Position numbers and translations under genes: made by a program | NCBI GenBank assembly: GCA_020466095.1 | Contig: CM035808.1 | Coordinates: 82,190,779-82,254,778, forward strand | DNA from: Chlorops oryzae | Taxonomy: Eukaryota > Arthropoda > Insecta > Diptera > Chloropidae | Length of the DNA: 64,000 bases | Direction of reading: 5' to 3' | Notes under the pieces: model-generated | What the model saw: only the letters and a program-made list of their open reading frames with translations | The model's database searches: none | What the model was told of the DNA's origin: nothing | In this document: positions 45,438 through 56,096 of the stretch, in pieces | How positions within the stretch are numbered: the first letter of the stretch is position 1 | Layout of the letters: each line of letters opens with the position of its first letter

Positions 45438-46419
45438 TTATGCGGAGTTATCCTTATCCGAGCTGAAAGGGATAGGCAGAGGGCAAAGTTCGGATATGGA
45501 GCGTTTGTAGAGTCCCGTTTGGGTTTTTATGGTTGCTACTCGGACCAGGTTGTCATTGCCTGAATGCAACTCGGTGACTCTGCCTAGAGCCCATTCGATG
45601 GGGTTAGTTTGTCTTCCCGCACGATGACTATGTCGCTGGTTTTTAAATTTTCTTGAAGGTTGCGCCACTTGGGTCGAGCTTGGAGATGAGCGAGCCAATC
45701 TGATGACCATGCCTTCCAAAACTGCCGAGTCATCACTTGTGTTTGGTGGTACAGATGCTGCAGCGAGGAGAATGGCTCGGTGGGTTCGGATATTGCTTTC
45801 ATGGTATCGCCTATGAGAAAATGTGCAGGTGTAAGCACGGTGAGATCCTCTGGATTAGATGTCATGGCGCAAAGTGGTCTGGAATTTAAGCACGCTTTAA
45901 TACGAACCAACACTGTGGCGAGCTCTTCATAGGTTAGCCGCTGCCGTTTGACGGTCCTTTTAAGATGGTATTTGATCGCTTTCACATTTACTTCCCAAAT
46001 TCCACCAAAATTGGGTGAATGTGGGGGATTAAAGTGCCATTTTGTGTTCTGAACAGCTAGTTTTGGAATGACGTCACGTTGAATGTCTGTTTCGAACTTT
46101 CGTCGCATTGTTTGAAGCGCGTTGTCTGCACCGAGAAAATTAGTTCCGCAGTCACTGTAGATGTCGCCACAGATTCCACGACGGCCGAAGAAACGCTGCA
46201 GGGCGAGAAGAAAATGATCTGTTGACATGCCAGTGACGGCTTCAATGTGAATAGCTTTTGTTGCTAAACATATGAAGATTGCTATATATCCTTTAAAAAC
46301 CGTATTTCCCCGAAATCTTGACGCTTTTAATTCTATTGGACCTGCGAAATCAACACCGGTCCAGAGGAACGGTCTGTGCGGACGGTTTACTCTATGAAAC
46401 GGCAGCTGTCCCATCAGCT
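45438..46419 (-). pseudogene. BEL element F: integrase core and C-terminal part
   Basis: Frame 46414-45584 has TGVDFAGPIEL (first catalytic Asp), ATKAIHIEAV, SDCGTNFLGADNAL (second Asp region), HFNPPHSPNFGGIWEVNVKA (catalytic Glu), LNSRPLCAM and LTPAHFLIG. It then shifts near 45600 to WALGRVTELHSGND and ends ISELCPLPI at 45438. The integrase would insert BEL cDNA into host DNA. The N-terminal part of the same integrase is at 47883-48073 and 63785-63909, separated by two insertions. Confidence 0.9.
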
Positions 46420-47882
46420 TGTAAGGTACCGTTTTCCCAGCCGGGGTAAATACTCAGTCGAGTTAACCAAGGGAACCTTCCTTACAAAAATTTATTTGTA
46501 CTCCTATTCTAGGAATAAAAGGAACTCACGGGGTTTAATCGTTATAAAAATGATGTTAATTTTACTCTTGGAGGATGTGTTCCCTTCTTTAAGGGAACGC
46601 CTAAGAAATGGCCAGCGAATCGTAGCACGTAGTGGAACAAAGCTTAATCCTAAATTTACAATTAGTCCCTAGGGTGGTATCCGCAAAAGATCGATCCAGC
46701 GGCTTCTACGATTTTCTTTCTCAGTGACGATTTCAGACGTTTTCGCAACTCGAATGTGAACCAACAGTTTGTGCCGAATTGTGAACAAATAGTTTGTGTC
46801 GAATTAAATCTCGCGTGCGCTTTCCCGAGCTCGCATCTCGAATGCAAACAAAATACTTTCGGCGATTAAATCTCGCATGCGATTTCATGCGCTTGCACTT
46901 CGACTGTGACCAAAACTCTACCAAATAAAATCGTCGCATGCGATTTCATGCGCTTTTCCAACAGCTCTCACTAAGTTAAAATCTCGCGTGCAATTTCGTA
47001 AGTTTCCGGAACTTGATCTGAACCCAAACTTCGACAAAAATTTGCACCGTGGAGCCAACACGCGGACTTGCAGCGAAACTCACCGAAATAAGCGCGGGCA
47101 CAGGGGGTGCGTGTGGTCAAACGCGTGGATCGCAGCGAAGCACACTCCGATACACGTGGACGAATTTCTGTCGACGTTCGTTCCAAAAAAATAATTTTTC
47201 CCAACAACCTCTACACTTTCCCCCTTTTTATTATTATTTCTTTTTCCTGTTACTCACTCGCACGATGATCACGTTGGCGTTCTCTTCCTTGATGTCCGCT
47301 GGTCTCTAGTTTTTTTTCCTTTCCTTATTTTTCCCTCGACGTTTTCCGCTACTTCTTTTCTGGGCGTCCGTTTGTGTTGCCGGCTGGATCGAGAGTGAGT
47401 TCAGTTCAGTCGCTGGAAACGACGCCAAGCTTCGTTTCGTTTTCTCGAAGCATCTCTCCTATCGATAGATATCGATATCCTCGATTTACGCACCCTTTAC
47501 ACGGTTACTTCCTACCTTATAACTACTTCTTTTTGCTATTCGTACTTATAACCTAGCCTGCAATCCTCCTTTTTTTTCCTACTTATAATTAACTTTAGCG
47601 ATTTTTCTCATTGCTTATAACCTAGTTTTTATTTTAATTTTTAAGGAGTGCACCCTGCTCTCAAGAAAGAAATAAATATCTGGGCATTCTACCCGGTCGC
47701 ACATTACAAAAAGAAAAATATAAAGAGAAATAATTATCTGGGCATTCTACCCGGTCGCACATAACGATTAAAGAAAAAATATATAAAAATAAATATGAAA
47801 AATTCAAATACAGGTAAACGAACTGATGAACTTAGAACTACGCTACTCTACTTAACTAAAGGGTGCTGGTGAGCTCCTCACA
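46420..47882. mobile_element. LTR-like element D (solo LTR or small LTR element), TSD AGCT
   Basis: Starts TGTAAGGTACC, ends AGCTCCTCACA, and is flanked by AGCT at 46416-46419 and 47883-47886. TG...CA ends with a 4-bp duplication fit a gypsy-type LTR. No credible ORF. Inside are four diverged ~55-62 bp tandem units with TCTCGCxTGCxATTTC (about 46804-47010) and a 25-bp perfect direct repeat at 47680-47704 and 47738-47762. A second copy of its start is at 63910. The orientation is unknown. Confidence 0.75.
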
Positions 47883-48073
47883 AGCTGAGTGGATCGCGTA
47901 GGGTTTGCTCGGAAACAGATAACGCAGTGTCGAAAAGTCGTTGTTACTACCTTCTTTGCGTTGACGATCCAGAAGTGACGGCGAAGCGTAGCCATTGTTA
48001 ATTGAACACCTCCATGGAGGGTATTTTCGTGCGCATCTCGGATCACGAGAGTAGTGAAATGATGGTTCGATGG
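47883..48073 (-). pseudogene. BEL element F: integrase zinc-binding segment
   Basis: On the minus strand NHHFTTLVIRDAHENTLHGG and CVICFRANPT form the HHCC integrase zinc-binding domain. Its C-terminal side joins MGQLPFHRVNRP at 46414 across element D, and its N-terminal side joins the 63785 segment across element E. Part of one gene split twice. Confidence 0.85.
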
Positions 48074-48842
48074 CGTTGTGAGTCTCTCCCAAACTCAGAT
48101 GTGGTCACCTTAAACTGCAAACAAAAGGCAGTGACCTGCACTCATGAATTTCTTCGTCAAGGTGACAGTTTGTCAGAGACAGTTTGGCTACTACAACAAC
48201 AACACCAGCACGAGCATAAGCATATGCGCAACCCGATCGCTGGAAATTACAAGAACATTAAGCACAAAGACGGTGTATGCATTTGCAGGGCGACAGCTAG
48301 CAACAACAACAGCAACAACACAGTCACAGTTTATGCACGATTTACAAACATTAGCACTGGTACAGCGAATGCACAATTGGAATCCGATCGCTGGCAATAA
48401 CAACAACAACTCCACTAATTGAACGGAAGTAAAGGCAACAACAACAGTATGGCAATGTTGGTACAATTACAGGTGAAGGTCGCGCTCAAGATTATGCAAT
48501 ATGTTCGGGAAGAATCGACGACGATCGACGATGATCTATATAAATGAAGCTTCGACGACTGGAAAGGGACTTCTTCTGCGAGCGTACTCACCCACGGGCC
48601 ACGACGTCGGAAGCATAGGGCAGTTTCAAGTTAGGATAAGTAATTCTGTTTAGACCTAAGGATTTAAACATTAAATAAAAGGATTAAACCTTAGATACAA
48701 TCTTTTATTTAAAAGGAAATATAGGGACTATTATACGCTCGACACTGTCTGAGCGTTTGGTTTCCTATACCTCAGCATTGGAATAAAGGAACGTTTATTT
48801 GCTCGACCCCGTCTGACGGCTTCACTTCCTTAGATCCCAACA
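48074..48842 (+). repeat. 5' LTR of gypsy-like element E
   Basis: 769 bp, C/TGTTGTGAGTC...TAGATCCCAACA. The first base is C here and T in the 3' LTR. The target duplication ATGG lies at 48070-48073. Followed by TTATTTGGCGCAGCCGG, a primer-site-like sequence resembling the TGGCGCAG sites of 297/17.6-type gypsy elements. CAA-rich microsatellite inside. Confidence 0.9.
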
Positions 48843-49608
48843 TTATTTGGCGCAGCCGGTATTCGACTGACTTTCAGTTGGATGAGAACTCAGTTTCCTC
48901 AAAGCTTTGAACAAAATTATATTGATCCCTATGCAGCTTGGCGCATTTTGCTAAGTTGGAATTGTGTCAATTTTAATTAGCGACTAGTTGCTACCACAGG
49001 GCAAAAAAGCTTATTATGCTGCATGCGAGATTGTAATTTTTGAGCAAAGATTGTATTGTCAAGGATATCTTGCCAATATATCTGGGCAAAAAGCTAAGAA
49101 GAGATATTGAAGACATAATTTAATATTCAAACGGCTATAAACGAATTTCGCCTGAAATTGGAATTGTGTCAATTTTAATTAGCGACTAGTTGCTACCAAA
49201 AACAGCCAATCAATTCGTTAGCACGATTGTATGGTAAAACACAGGTCAATATTTTTTAACGCAAGTAAATTTTTTTTTTTTTGAATCCTGGCGTCTGGGC
49301 AGAATTATTGAAATAATATTTGTTTTACAAGAATCGAAGGTAGCAGTTACCAAGCACAAGAAAATTAAATCAACGATTACACCAAGCAATGTGGTGCAGA
49401 ATAAATAAAATTAAAATGTTTTTCAAAAGTTCCCAGGAAATCAACACATCAATCAACACATTCAACATTCCAGAAGGAAAGAATAAATAAAACGAAAATG
49501 GTAAGTACAAATTTTTATTCGATTTAATTCCTCGGAGTCCTGTCTGATAGAACAATCCTTATTAATTCGAAACGGGAAATGAACTAAACGCCTACAACAC
49601 ATCAAAAT
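48843..49608 (+). other. Leader of element E
   Basis: Primer-site-like sequence at 48845, then AT-rich DNA without ORFs. A ~40-bp segment (GGAATTGTGTCAATTTTAAT onward) is directly repeated at about 48957 and 49156. Confidence 0.55.
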
Positions 49609-50052
49609 ATGTCTCCGATTAATTTAACAAGGTTAGTAATAGCAAAGGATTTGGAGGATCATGCAGTAAATTTTAGAAGAGGTTATACTAATAAATTTTA
49701 AGATAAAACACCCTTACTAGAAAATCAACAAATTCGTTGTTCCTTTTGCAAGATTGAAGGTCACTCTTGGGATTTCTGCTTAGAAAGAAGGGACACACCT
49801 TTTTGCACAAGTTGTGACCAGTATGGTCTTGAATATAGCGTACGGTGCAATATGAGGACCACAAGCCAAATTTTGAAATCATGTACTTATTGCGGAAGAA
49901 ATGGGCACTTAGAGAGCACGTGTTTCAGTAAGATGAGAACTTTTTTTTGTAAAATTTGTCGAATGAATGGTCACAAGAGTAACATTTGGCACACGAAAAA
50001 AGAAGGAGAATATTACGGAAGCAAGGCAGTTCCAGAATGGGGCACAACCTAA
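49609..50052 (+). pseudogene. Element E: short Gag-like ORF with CCHC zinc knuckles, one in-frame stop
   Basis: From ATG 49609 the frame has a single TAA at 49699 and otherwise stays open for 148 codons. It carries CSFCKIEGHSWDFC and CTYCGRNGHLESTC, both C-x2-C-x4-H-x4-C knuckles, a Cys-rich segment between them (CTSCDQYG) and a third knuckle CKICRMNGHKSNIW whose last Cys is Trp. Such knuckles bind RNA in Gag nucleocapsid. It is much shorter than a normal gypsy Gag, so this is a nucleocapsid-like remnant or a reduced Gag. The next ORF starts 184 bp downstream. Confidence 0.7.
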
Positions 50053-50235
50053 TAGAGGAGAAAGACGAAACAGGGAAAATCATATTTATAAATTTATGGC
50101 AAACAATTTTGATTCAAATAGCACAAGAATTTTTAATTTGTACAATCAGGAAAACCCCCAGCGTCCCGGTCTTGGCCGACAGACCGGAATGCCCAGACAG
50201 AGCGAGCATATCAAGGGCCAAATCAAAGTCTAAAT

Positions 50236-51582
50236 TTGAAAACAACAGAAGAAAAATCAAAAAATTATATAGAATTAGAGGAATTAGGCATAAAAAGGAT
50301 TTTCTTAGATGATGTAGAGGAGAAACAGATCACTATAAATGGCATTAATTTTGAAAAAGGAAAACAGATCACATGTATAAAAATAGACGGTAAAAAACAA
50401 AGGACTCATTTCAACGACAATGTCGTGGTTCACTTTTATGAAAGTGATATACCAGTTATGAACAGAGAAATCGGAACTTCAAAAATTTTGAAACCATCAA
50501 AATTAGATGAACAAGCACATTTAATAACTTATTTTCATTCCCAAAAAGAGGAAACACTAAGTGAGAAAACTGCTGAAATTTCAAAAAGTAAAAACGAAGA
50601 TATGAACCAGTTTTTGGTTTTTTTTTTTTTATCTTTTGTGTTACATATCTTAGCAATTTTAAAGGAAAAATTATTAAGTTTGAGCAATGAAATAAGCAAA
50701 TGGTTTAATATCCAAATCAAAGAACCTTGTAGGAACCTGATTAGAAATAGCCCCCAAATCTGTAATACGCAATGTTCAAGTTCAATGTCAGACGACGCGT
50801 TTATAGTATTTCCTTGTGGACACGCTGTAGACGATAGGGTTCCCTTGTTAGTGGACACTGGGCCGGATAAATGTTTGATTAAGTCAGAAGTGTTAAAAGT
50901 AGGAGCTAGCTTAAACGAGTCAGGAAAAAGCAAACTTGGAGAAAATAACAGTGAGAAAAACGTAGAGATTATGCATTTAGACCTAAGTCAATCAGAGTCA
51001 CTTCAACTCGTCGTTCCCAACATCGATAAGATTTGTATTGCAGAGGCAGTTACGATTAAAGCGAGGGAAGCGAAAGTGGCACCGATTTGCGAGAAATTAG
51101 TGTTGGACTGTAAGGAAGATGAGAAAGAAGAAGTTAATGAAAAAAAGGGACTATCTAGCGGTGGGGATGTTGTGAATAAAAAGTCTAATGAATTGGGACA
51201 TGAGTTCGACGAGGAGGTCGAGGATAATTTTTGTGGTAAAAATAGTAATAAAGAAGTTGAATTCGACAAGGAGGTCGAGAATAATTCTTGTGGTACTAAA
51301 AGAGATGGTACTAATGGTAATAATGAAGGAGTTGAAGAAATTTTGAAAGGAAATCCACCAGATAGAGATAGAATTCCCCATGAGAAGATATCAGTTGAAA
51401 ATGTAAACCTAAATGAAGAGTCAGAGGTTAGAGAGCTGACGCTGTACGAGTATTTCAAAAGTCCAAATGTAATGCAAATATCAATTCAAAAGATTCTCTT
51501 CATTGTAAAAGAAGCTGTTCGCAAACAAAGCAAATCTAAATTAAAATTCTTGCAAACGAAGATAAAACATACAAGAAATTAA
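50236..51582 (+). CDS. Element E: 448-codon ORF with a retropepsin-like DTG and an acidic C-terminal half
   Basis: An open frame of 448 codons with no stops. Around residue 207 is PLLVDTGPDKCLIK, the D-T-G pattern of retroviral-type aspartic proteases in the hydrophobic-hydrophobic-DTG context. Residues ~121-142 form a strongly hydrophobic stretch (FLVFFFLSFVLHILAIL). Residues ~295-380 are Asp/Glu-rich with a duplicated unit (EFDEEVEDNFCGK and EFDKEVENNSCGT). I find no RT, RNase H or integrase motif here or in the rest of E. It is likely a Gag-Pro-type protein of a non-autonomous element. The hydrophobic segment and acidic domain have no function I can name. The open state suggests a young insertion. 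Confidence 0.6.
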   Translation: MKTTEEKSKNYIELEELGIKRIFLDDVEEKQITINGINFEKGKQITCIKIDGKKQRTHFNDNVVVHFYESDIPVMNREIGTSKILKPSKLDEQAHLITYFHSQKEETLSEKTAEISKSKNEDMNQFLVFFFLSFVLHILAILKEKLLSLSNEISKWFNIQIKEPCRNLIRNSPQICNTQCSSSMSDDAFIVFPCGHAVDDRVPLLVDTGPDKCLIKSEVLKVGASLNESGKSKLGENNSEKNVEIMHLDLSQSESLQLVVPNIDKICIAEAVTIKAREAKVAPICEKLVLDCKEDEKEEVNEKKGLSSGGDVVNKKSNELGHEFDEEVEDNFCGKNSNKEVEFDKEVENNSCGTKRDGTNGNNEGVEEILKGNPPDRDRIPHEKISVENVNLNEESEVRELTLYEYFKSPNVMQISIQKILFIVKEAVRKQSKSKLKFLQTKIKHTRN

Positions 51583-52383
51583 CAAGATCTAGACAAATTT
51601 TTCGCCCATAACTATAATGTGTCTTAGCTTTATTTAAAATTCAAAATACTGTCCCAAAACATAGGTTCATCCCGACTAAAACGAGAGCTGACTGTTTTTA
51701 TATCTAATCATTACTGTCACAAAAATTTCTTTTTAATATCGCTTGCTGCGATGTCTAAATAAGGAATGACAACGAAAAATAAAAAATATAACTCAAATAA
51801 ATTCCGTTACAAATAGAAAAAAAAAAACATTGCGGTTATACGAATTTTCAAGTTTTGGAAAATCTATTTTGTCTCAGACGTTTCACCTCTCCGGGTAAAG
51901 AATTTCACGACGTTGAAATAAGCAGAAGGGGCTCAGGGCAAATAATGTCTACTTTTATTATCTTTCAAGGTAAATCAACGAGAAGGATTGGAAGAATTTA
52001 AGAGAGAAAAAAGGAGATATAATAAGTTGGTTATATAAAAAAACACATTTATACCAATATTTGCAAAATATTGGTATATATGTATGTACATATATCAAGA
52101 GACATCTAATTCAAAATAATACCTTGAAAGCATAGGTATTTTTGCACTTATAACAAAGTTTGAGTGAAAGACTATATATATATATAATATATAGAAGTAT
52201 TTTAAAACCATTCACCGAATAAAAAAGAATGTTAAAGCAAAAAATTATTAAGAAAAAAAAACGCAAATTATATATGTAAAATGGAAAACAAAATAGGATA
52301 AAGAACAAAAAAAAAATATATATATGTAATATAATAATAATAATAATAATAATATAATATAATTTATTAATTTTATATTTATT

Positions 52384-52430
<47 letters not shown>

Positions 52431-53036
52431 TAAATAAAAATTACAAGAAAAAGTAAATAACAAATTTTTATCAATTTTTAATTACGGTGACGGGTACATC
52501 ATAAGAAAACAATATATGTATTATTAACTGTAAAAACAAATGGTAGAAAAAAAATTATATTCACAGACAAAAACCTCAAAGTATATGTACCTAACAAAAC
52601 TTTTGTTTTTGAAACTCTTATAAACAAAGTACAATTTAAGAAAAATAATGGAAAAAAAAGAATTATAAAGGAAAATTTGAAATTGAGCGATAAAAAGTGA
52701 ATGTTAAGAAAAAATAAACAATAAATAAAGTATACATGATTGTTAAACAAGCTGCAAGAAAATGAATTCCAAACATTATATAGATAATAAGAAAATATAC
52801 TATGAAATAAATTTTATATATTTGATGTAAGCCCAAAGAATGGCCTGGATACGTACTATCGAAACAGCGGGAGTAGCGCTTAAACAACAGCAGTGATATT
52901 GTTCCTACACGCATTGACATAAATTTCACGATTCATCATTTGCCTAAAAACAACGTCTTCGCCAGCATTAGGCAAACATCTAAATTTCTTAACAACCATT
53001 AAAAGACAATCACCTTAAACGCTTCAACATTGTCTC
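51583..53036. other. Element E: AT-rich non-coding tail with microsatellites
   Basis: No ORF is credited. 52325-52350 is (AAT)n, 52390-52425 (AT)n and 52422-52440 (AAAT)n. The pol genes expected of an autonomous gypsy element would sit here and are absent. BEL G inserts at 53037. Confidence 0.6.
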
Positions 53037-53577
53037 TGTTTGTTCTTTAAAGGATGAAGGGCACGTACCTGTTTCTCGCTGGGCTCGCAGATGGTGATTT
53101 GGGGCTATTTGTGGATTGCGCGGCGCAATTTTTGAGTTGGGTTTTTTATTTGGAATTTCTTTTTCCTTTTCTTAATTCACTAATTTTTCTTCTTTTTCTT
53201 AGCTCACTAATTTTTTCTTTTTTTTTTTTTTTTTTTTTTAATTCACTAATTTTTCTTCTTTTTTGTAGTTGGTTTTTTATTTAAAAATCTATTAATTGAG
53301 TTCACTGTTTTTCTTTATTAGTTCATCATATTGTATTTTTTTTTGTTTTGTTTTTTGTTTAATTGAGTTTGGTTTTTTTGTTGGTTATATTTGTAATGGG
53401 GGCGATGATGCGCGCACGGACTTTACTGGGCGAGACTACTTGTACGAATCGTATGTGTTGAAGGGCCAGAAGTCGCTCGAACTCGAACTTTCGAAGTCGT
53501 ACAAAAAAAAGAAAAGATCGATTAGTTCGCCGCGCTTTAAAGGTTCGGCTGCGTGGCTGCGGCGGCGAACACGAACA
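53037..53577 (-). repeat. 3' LTR of BEL G
   Basis: Plus-strand ends TGTTTGTTCTTTAAAGG and ACGAACA. Outside it on the element side lie TTGCGTAGCGCAA and AAGGCGGGCAGTA (minus), absent from the 5' LTR flank, which defines the LTR edge and makes this the 3' copy. Confidence 0.95.
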
Positions 53578-53615
53578 TACTGCCCGCCTTGCGCTACGCA
53601 ACCATAATTCCCTGC

Positions 53616-54362
53616 TTACCTTTCCCTCTGCAGCAAGAACTCCTGGACCTCTCGCAGCGCCTCCCGCACCCTCTCGCGATCAATAGCCCGGACCGGATAT
53701 CCGGCGTAACCCCCACTCGATGTAGAAAGCGTCGAGGGCGAACGGCGGAGGGGGGAAGGGGCGAAACGGACTCGAGGTCTCTGCCGGGACAACAACCCGC
53801 GAGCAGTTCCCCTGGTGAGAGGGCGATGACGCTCGGGCCCCGGCCCTGCAATACAGGAGGATGGTGACGGGCGATGGCGGTCTGAGCTCGGTGCTTGCTG
53901 TCGGGGAAGTGAGGCTGGCCGGCGTGGACGGTTACGCGGATGACGGCGTCGCTGTCCCCCTCGTTGCGCTCCGGCGGGCGATCGGCGGCGGGGGCTCTCC
54001 GGGCTACGCTCTCGAGAACGGCGGCGTGCAGAGTGGGAGCGACGTCGGGAGTGGCGCCGAGCAGATCGCGCCACATGCTCATTGGGTTCTCGGGCCTCCC
54101 TAGGCCGCCACGGACCGGAGTCATCGGGCGATACGGACCGGGCCTGTTGGTGGATGAGAGTGTGATGGCGCTCCCCACAGGTCTTGCAATTTTGTCGCGC
54201 CGGACACTTTCTCCTTAGATGGCGCGATGACAGGCAGGAGAAGCAGCATTTATTCTGCTGGACTGCGAGCAGACGTCTTGCCGTGGTCCATCGCCGAAAG
54301 CGCCGGCAGCGGGCGAGCCCGTGATGGCGGTCACATACCACGCACTGCCGTCGGTGCTCCAT
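53616..54362 (-). CDS. BEL G third ORF (ORF3): Gag-like zinc-knuckle module plus Arg/Ser-rich tail, env position
   Basis: 248 intact codons between integrase and the 3' LTR. Residues ~7-75: CVVCDRHHGLARC, CRRFRRW, CFSCLSSRHLRRKC (C-x2-C-x4-H-x4-C) and CKTCGERHHTLIH. This is the same three-unit order as the end of this element's own Gag (CPLCNGNHPLRQC, CLNCLATNHQRSKC, CAKCQQRHHTLLH). Residues ~95-215 are rich in Arg, Ser and Pro (RSARRHSRRRSHSARRRSRE). The C-terminus VREALREVQEFLLQRER looks helical and is conserved in the 10-kb relic. A TCTTATTCGTTTCAG| acceptor precedes the ATG by 9 nt, so expression from a spliced RNA is likely. RNA binding is inferred from the knuckles. It has no signal peptide or membrane segment, so it is not an Env. 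Confidence 0.75.
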   Translation of the reverse strand: MEHRRQCVVCDRHHGLARCRRFRRWTTARRLLAVQQNKCCFSCLSSRHLRRKCPARQNCKTCGERHHTLIHQQARSVSPDDSGPWRPREAREPNEHVARSARRHSRRRSHSARRRSRERSPESPRRRSPAGAQRGGQRRRHPRNRPRRPASLPRQQAPSSDRHRPSPSSCIAGPGPERHRPLTRGTARGLLSRQRPRVRFAPSPLRRSPSTLSTSSGGYAGYPVRAIDRERVREALREVQEFLLQRER

Positions 54363-54370
54363 GATGTATG

Positions 54371-54390
54371 TCTGAAACGAATAAGAGATC
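54371..54390 (-). promoter_or_regulatory. Predicted splice acceptor for ORF3
   Basis: On the minus strand TCTCTTATTCGTTTCAG|ACATACATCATGG: pyrimidine-rich tract, CAG and then the ORF3 ATG nine bases on. The intron would end at 54372. The 10-kb element's junction begins at the homologous base. Confidence 0.6.
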
Positions 54391-54464
54391 TTCATGAGCG
54401 GACAAATCGTGATATACAAAGAGAGGGGGAGGAGGGGGTGTTGCGATTGGATGACGAATATTAG

Positions 54465-56096
54465 TCATAAAACTTCGGAAAGGTCTACAGGAAGCAGGCA
54501 GAGTTTCGTGATAGGTCGTGTGACGACGCCGAACTGTGTCCTGACCTCGACGATGCGCACGAGGCCATCATCTCCAGGATGCACTTGAATGACTCTCCAC
54601 TTTCTCCACTCAAACGGGGGCAATTGAGCGTCCATGACGACGACAAAATCGTCGACCTTCATATTTGGTTGTGGTACTTTCCATTTATCTCTTTTGTGGA
54701 GGCTCAAGAGATATTCTAACTTCCCACGTTGGGCGAAGCGATGATGAAGAATTTTCACCTTTTCCCATCTCGTAGTGAGCGGCAAGTCTGCTTGAGGTTC
54801 TTCAGGCCAGGCGGTGAGAGGGGCTCCTCGAAGGAAGTGTCCGGGCGTCAATGCCAGCAGATCTGAAGGATCGTCGGACATCGGAGTGAGGGGACGCGAA
54901 TTTAACACCCCCTCTATGCGGGCCAGCAGGGTGGCGAATTCCTCGAACGAGAACTTATGTGGTCCGGCAACTTTCACAAAATGAAGCTTGAAGCTCTTGA
55001 CTGCCGCTTCCCATAGTCCGCCCATGTGAGGCGCGTGGGGCGGGATCATATGCCATTCGAAGCCGTGCAGTGAATATTTCTGTTGAAGGTCGTCAGCAGC
55101 GTTCGACAGAAAACTTGTGAATTCAATATCCAGAGCGTTTTTAGCACCAATGAAATTTCGACCGTTGTCGGAAAAAACCCATTTTGGCAGGCCTCGTCGG
55201 CCGACGAATCGATCGAACGCGGCTCGGAAAGACATCGTGGACAATTCCGAACATAATTCGAGGTGCACCGCCTTGGTGGCGAAACACACGAAAACACTGA
55301 CATAACCTTTTAGATATGGTGCGGTCCGAAGAGCAGAGGTCTTGATGTCGAATGGTCCGGCGAAATCGACACCGGTATGCGTAAATGGTAGCGACAACGT
55401 CGATCTCTCAGCTGGTAGTGCGGCCATCATCTGGGTTTTTAATCGTTGCTTATGGATCGTGCATATATGACACCGGGTGATACAGCTCTTCATTTTCCGT
55501 TTCAAACGTGCGATGTAGAAGTTTTGTCGAACCATGCGAAACATGAGTTGCGCACCGCCGTGCAGGAGTGTTTTGTGGACGAAATCCAGATAAAGGCGGC
55601 AGAACGTTGACGCAGCCGGTATTATGATCGGATATCTCTCATCGGGCGTAAGATCTGCATGTATCAATCGGCCATTGACGCGCAGAAGTCCATCGTCATC
55701 GAGCATGGGGTTCAAGGGTAACAGTTCGCTCTTTTTCCCGAGCGGCTTTCCTTCGCTCAGGTCCTGATATTCGAGTGGATAGTGAAATGTTTGCGACAAC
55801 AAAATTAGACGATTTCTCGCAACCGTCAGCTCGTCTTGTGAAAGTATGAGTGTGGTCGGCCTCGGCGCGAGCTCTCTTCGCGCTTGCTTGTAAAATCGCA
55901 GTACAAATCCGAGTACTCTCAAAGCTCGGTCGTAAGATGAGAATCTGTCTAGGAGATCCTCAGTCTCGGTGATAGTAGTGAAGGCGATCGTTTTTCGTTT
56001 CTTCGATAATGGAGGCTGGTGGCGCCTCAATTTGGGGCCATTTTGCGGGTGGCTCCACAAGCCAGGACGGTCCATGCCACCAGTGCATATTCTCAT
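54465..56096 (-). pseudogene. BEL G pol, 3' part: RNase H/integrase linker, integrase and C-terminal domain
   Basis: 543-codon frame. Pol homology starts near KRKTIAFTTITETEDLLDRF. Then: LLRVNGRLIHADLTPDERYP, the integrase zinc-binding domain (HKTLLHGGAQL, CITRCHICTIHK), HTGVDFAGPFDIK (first Asp), ATKAVHLELCSELS, FSDNGRNFIGAKNAL (second Asp region), MIPPHAPHMGGLWEAAVKSF (catalytic Glu), NSRPLTPMSDDPSDLLALTP, and the DUF5641-like tail to LCLLPV. It is full length for this part. The frame differs from the upstream pol by one base: near 55990 there is an extra A relative to the BEL relic at 27120. The stop at 54465 lies ~100 bp upstream of ORF3. Confidence 0.9.

Noticed and set aside
48144..48422. 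Gln/Asn/Thr-rich frames in the E LTR
   Set aside because: Produced by CAA microsatellite in non-coding LTR; the same occurs in the other LTR.
51003..51458. 151-codon minus-strand frame with many Ser/Thr
   Set aside because: Antisense of the acidic half of the element E ORF; no independent coding sign.
52320..52440. AT-rich repeat block as a CRISPR or regulatory array
   Set aside because: Simple AAT, AT and AAAT microsatellites; no spacers, and the genome is eukaryotic.
53861..54218. Plus-strand open frames at 53861-54103 and 53940-54218
   Set aside because: They are antisense shadows of the Arg/Ser-rich ORF3, whose GC-rich codons keep other frames open.
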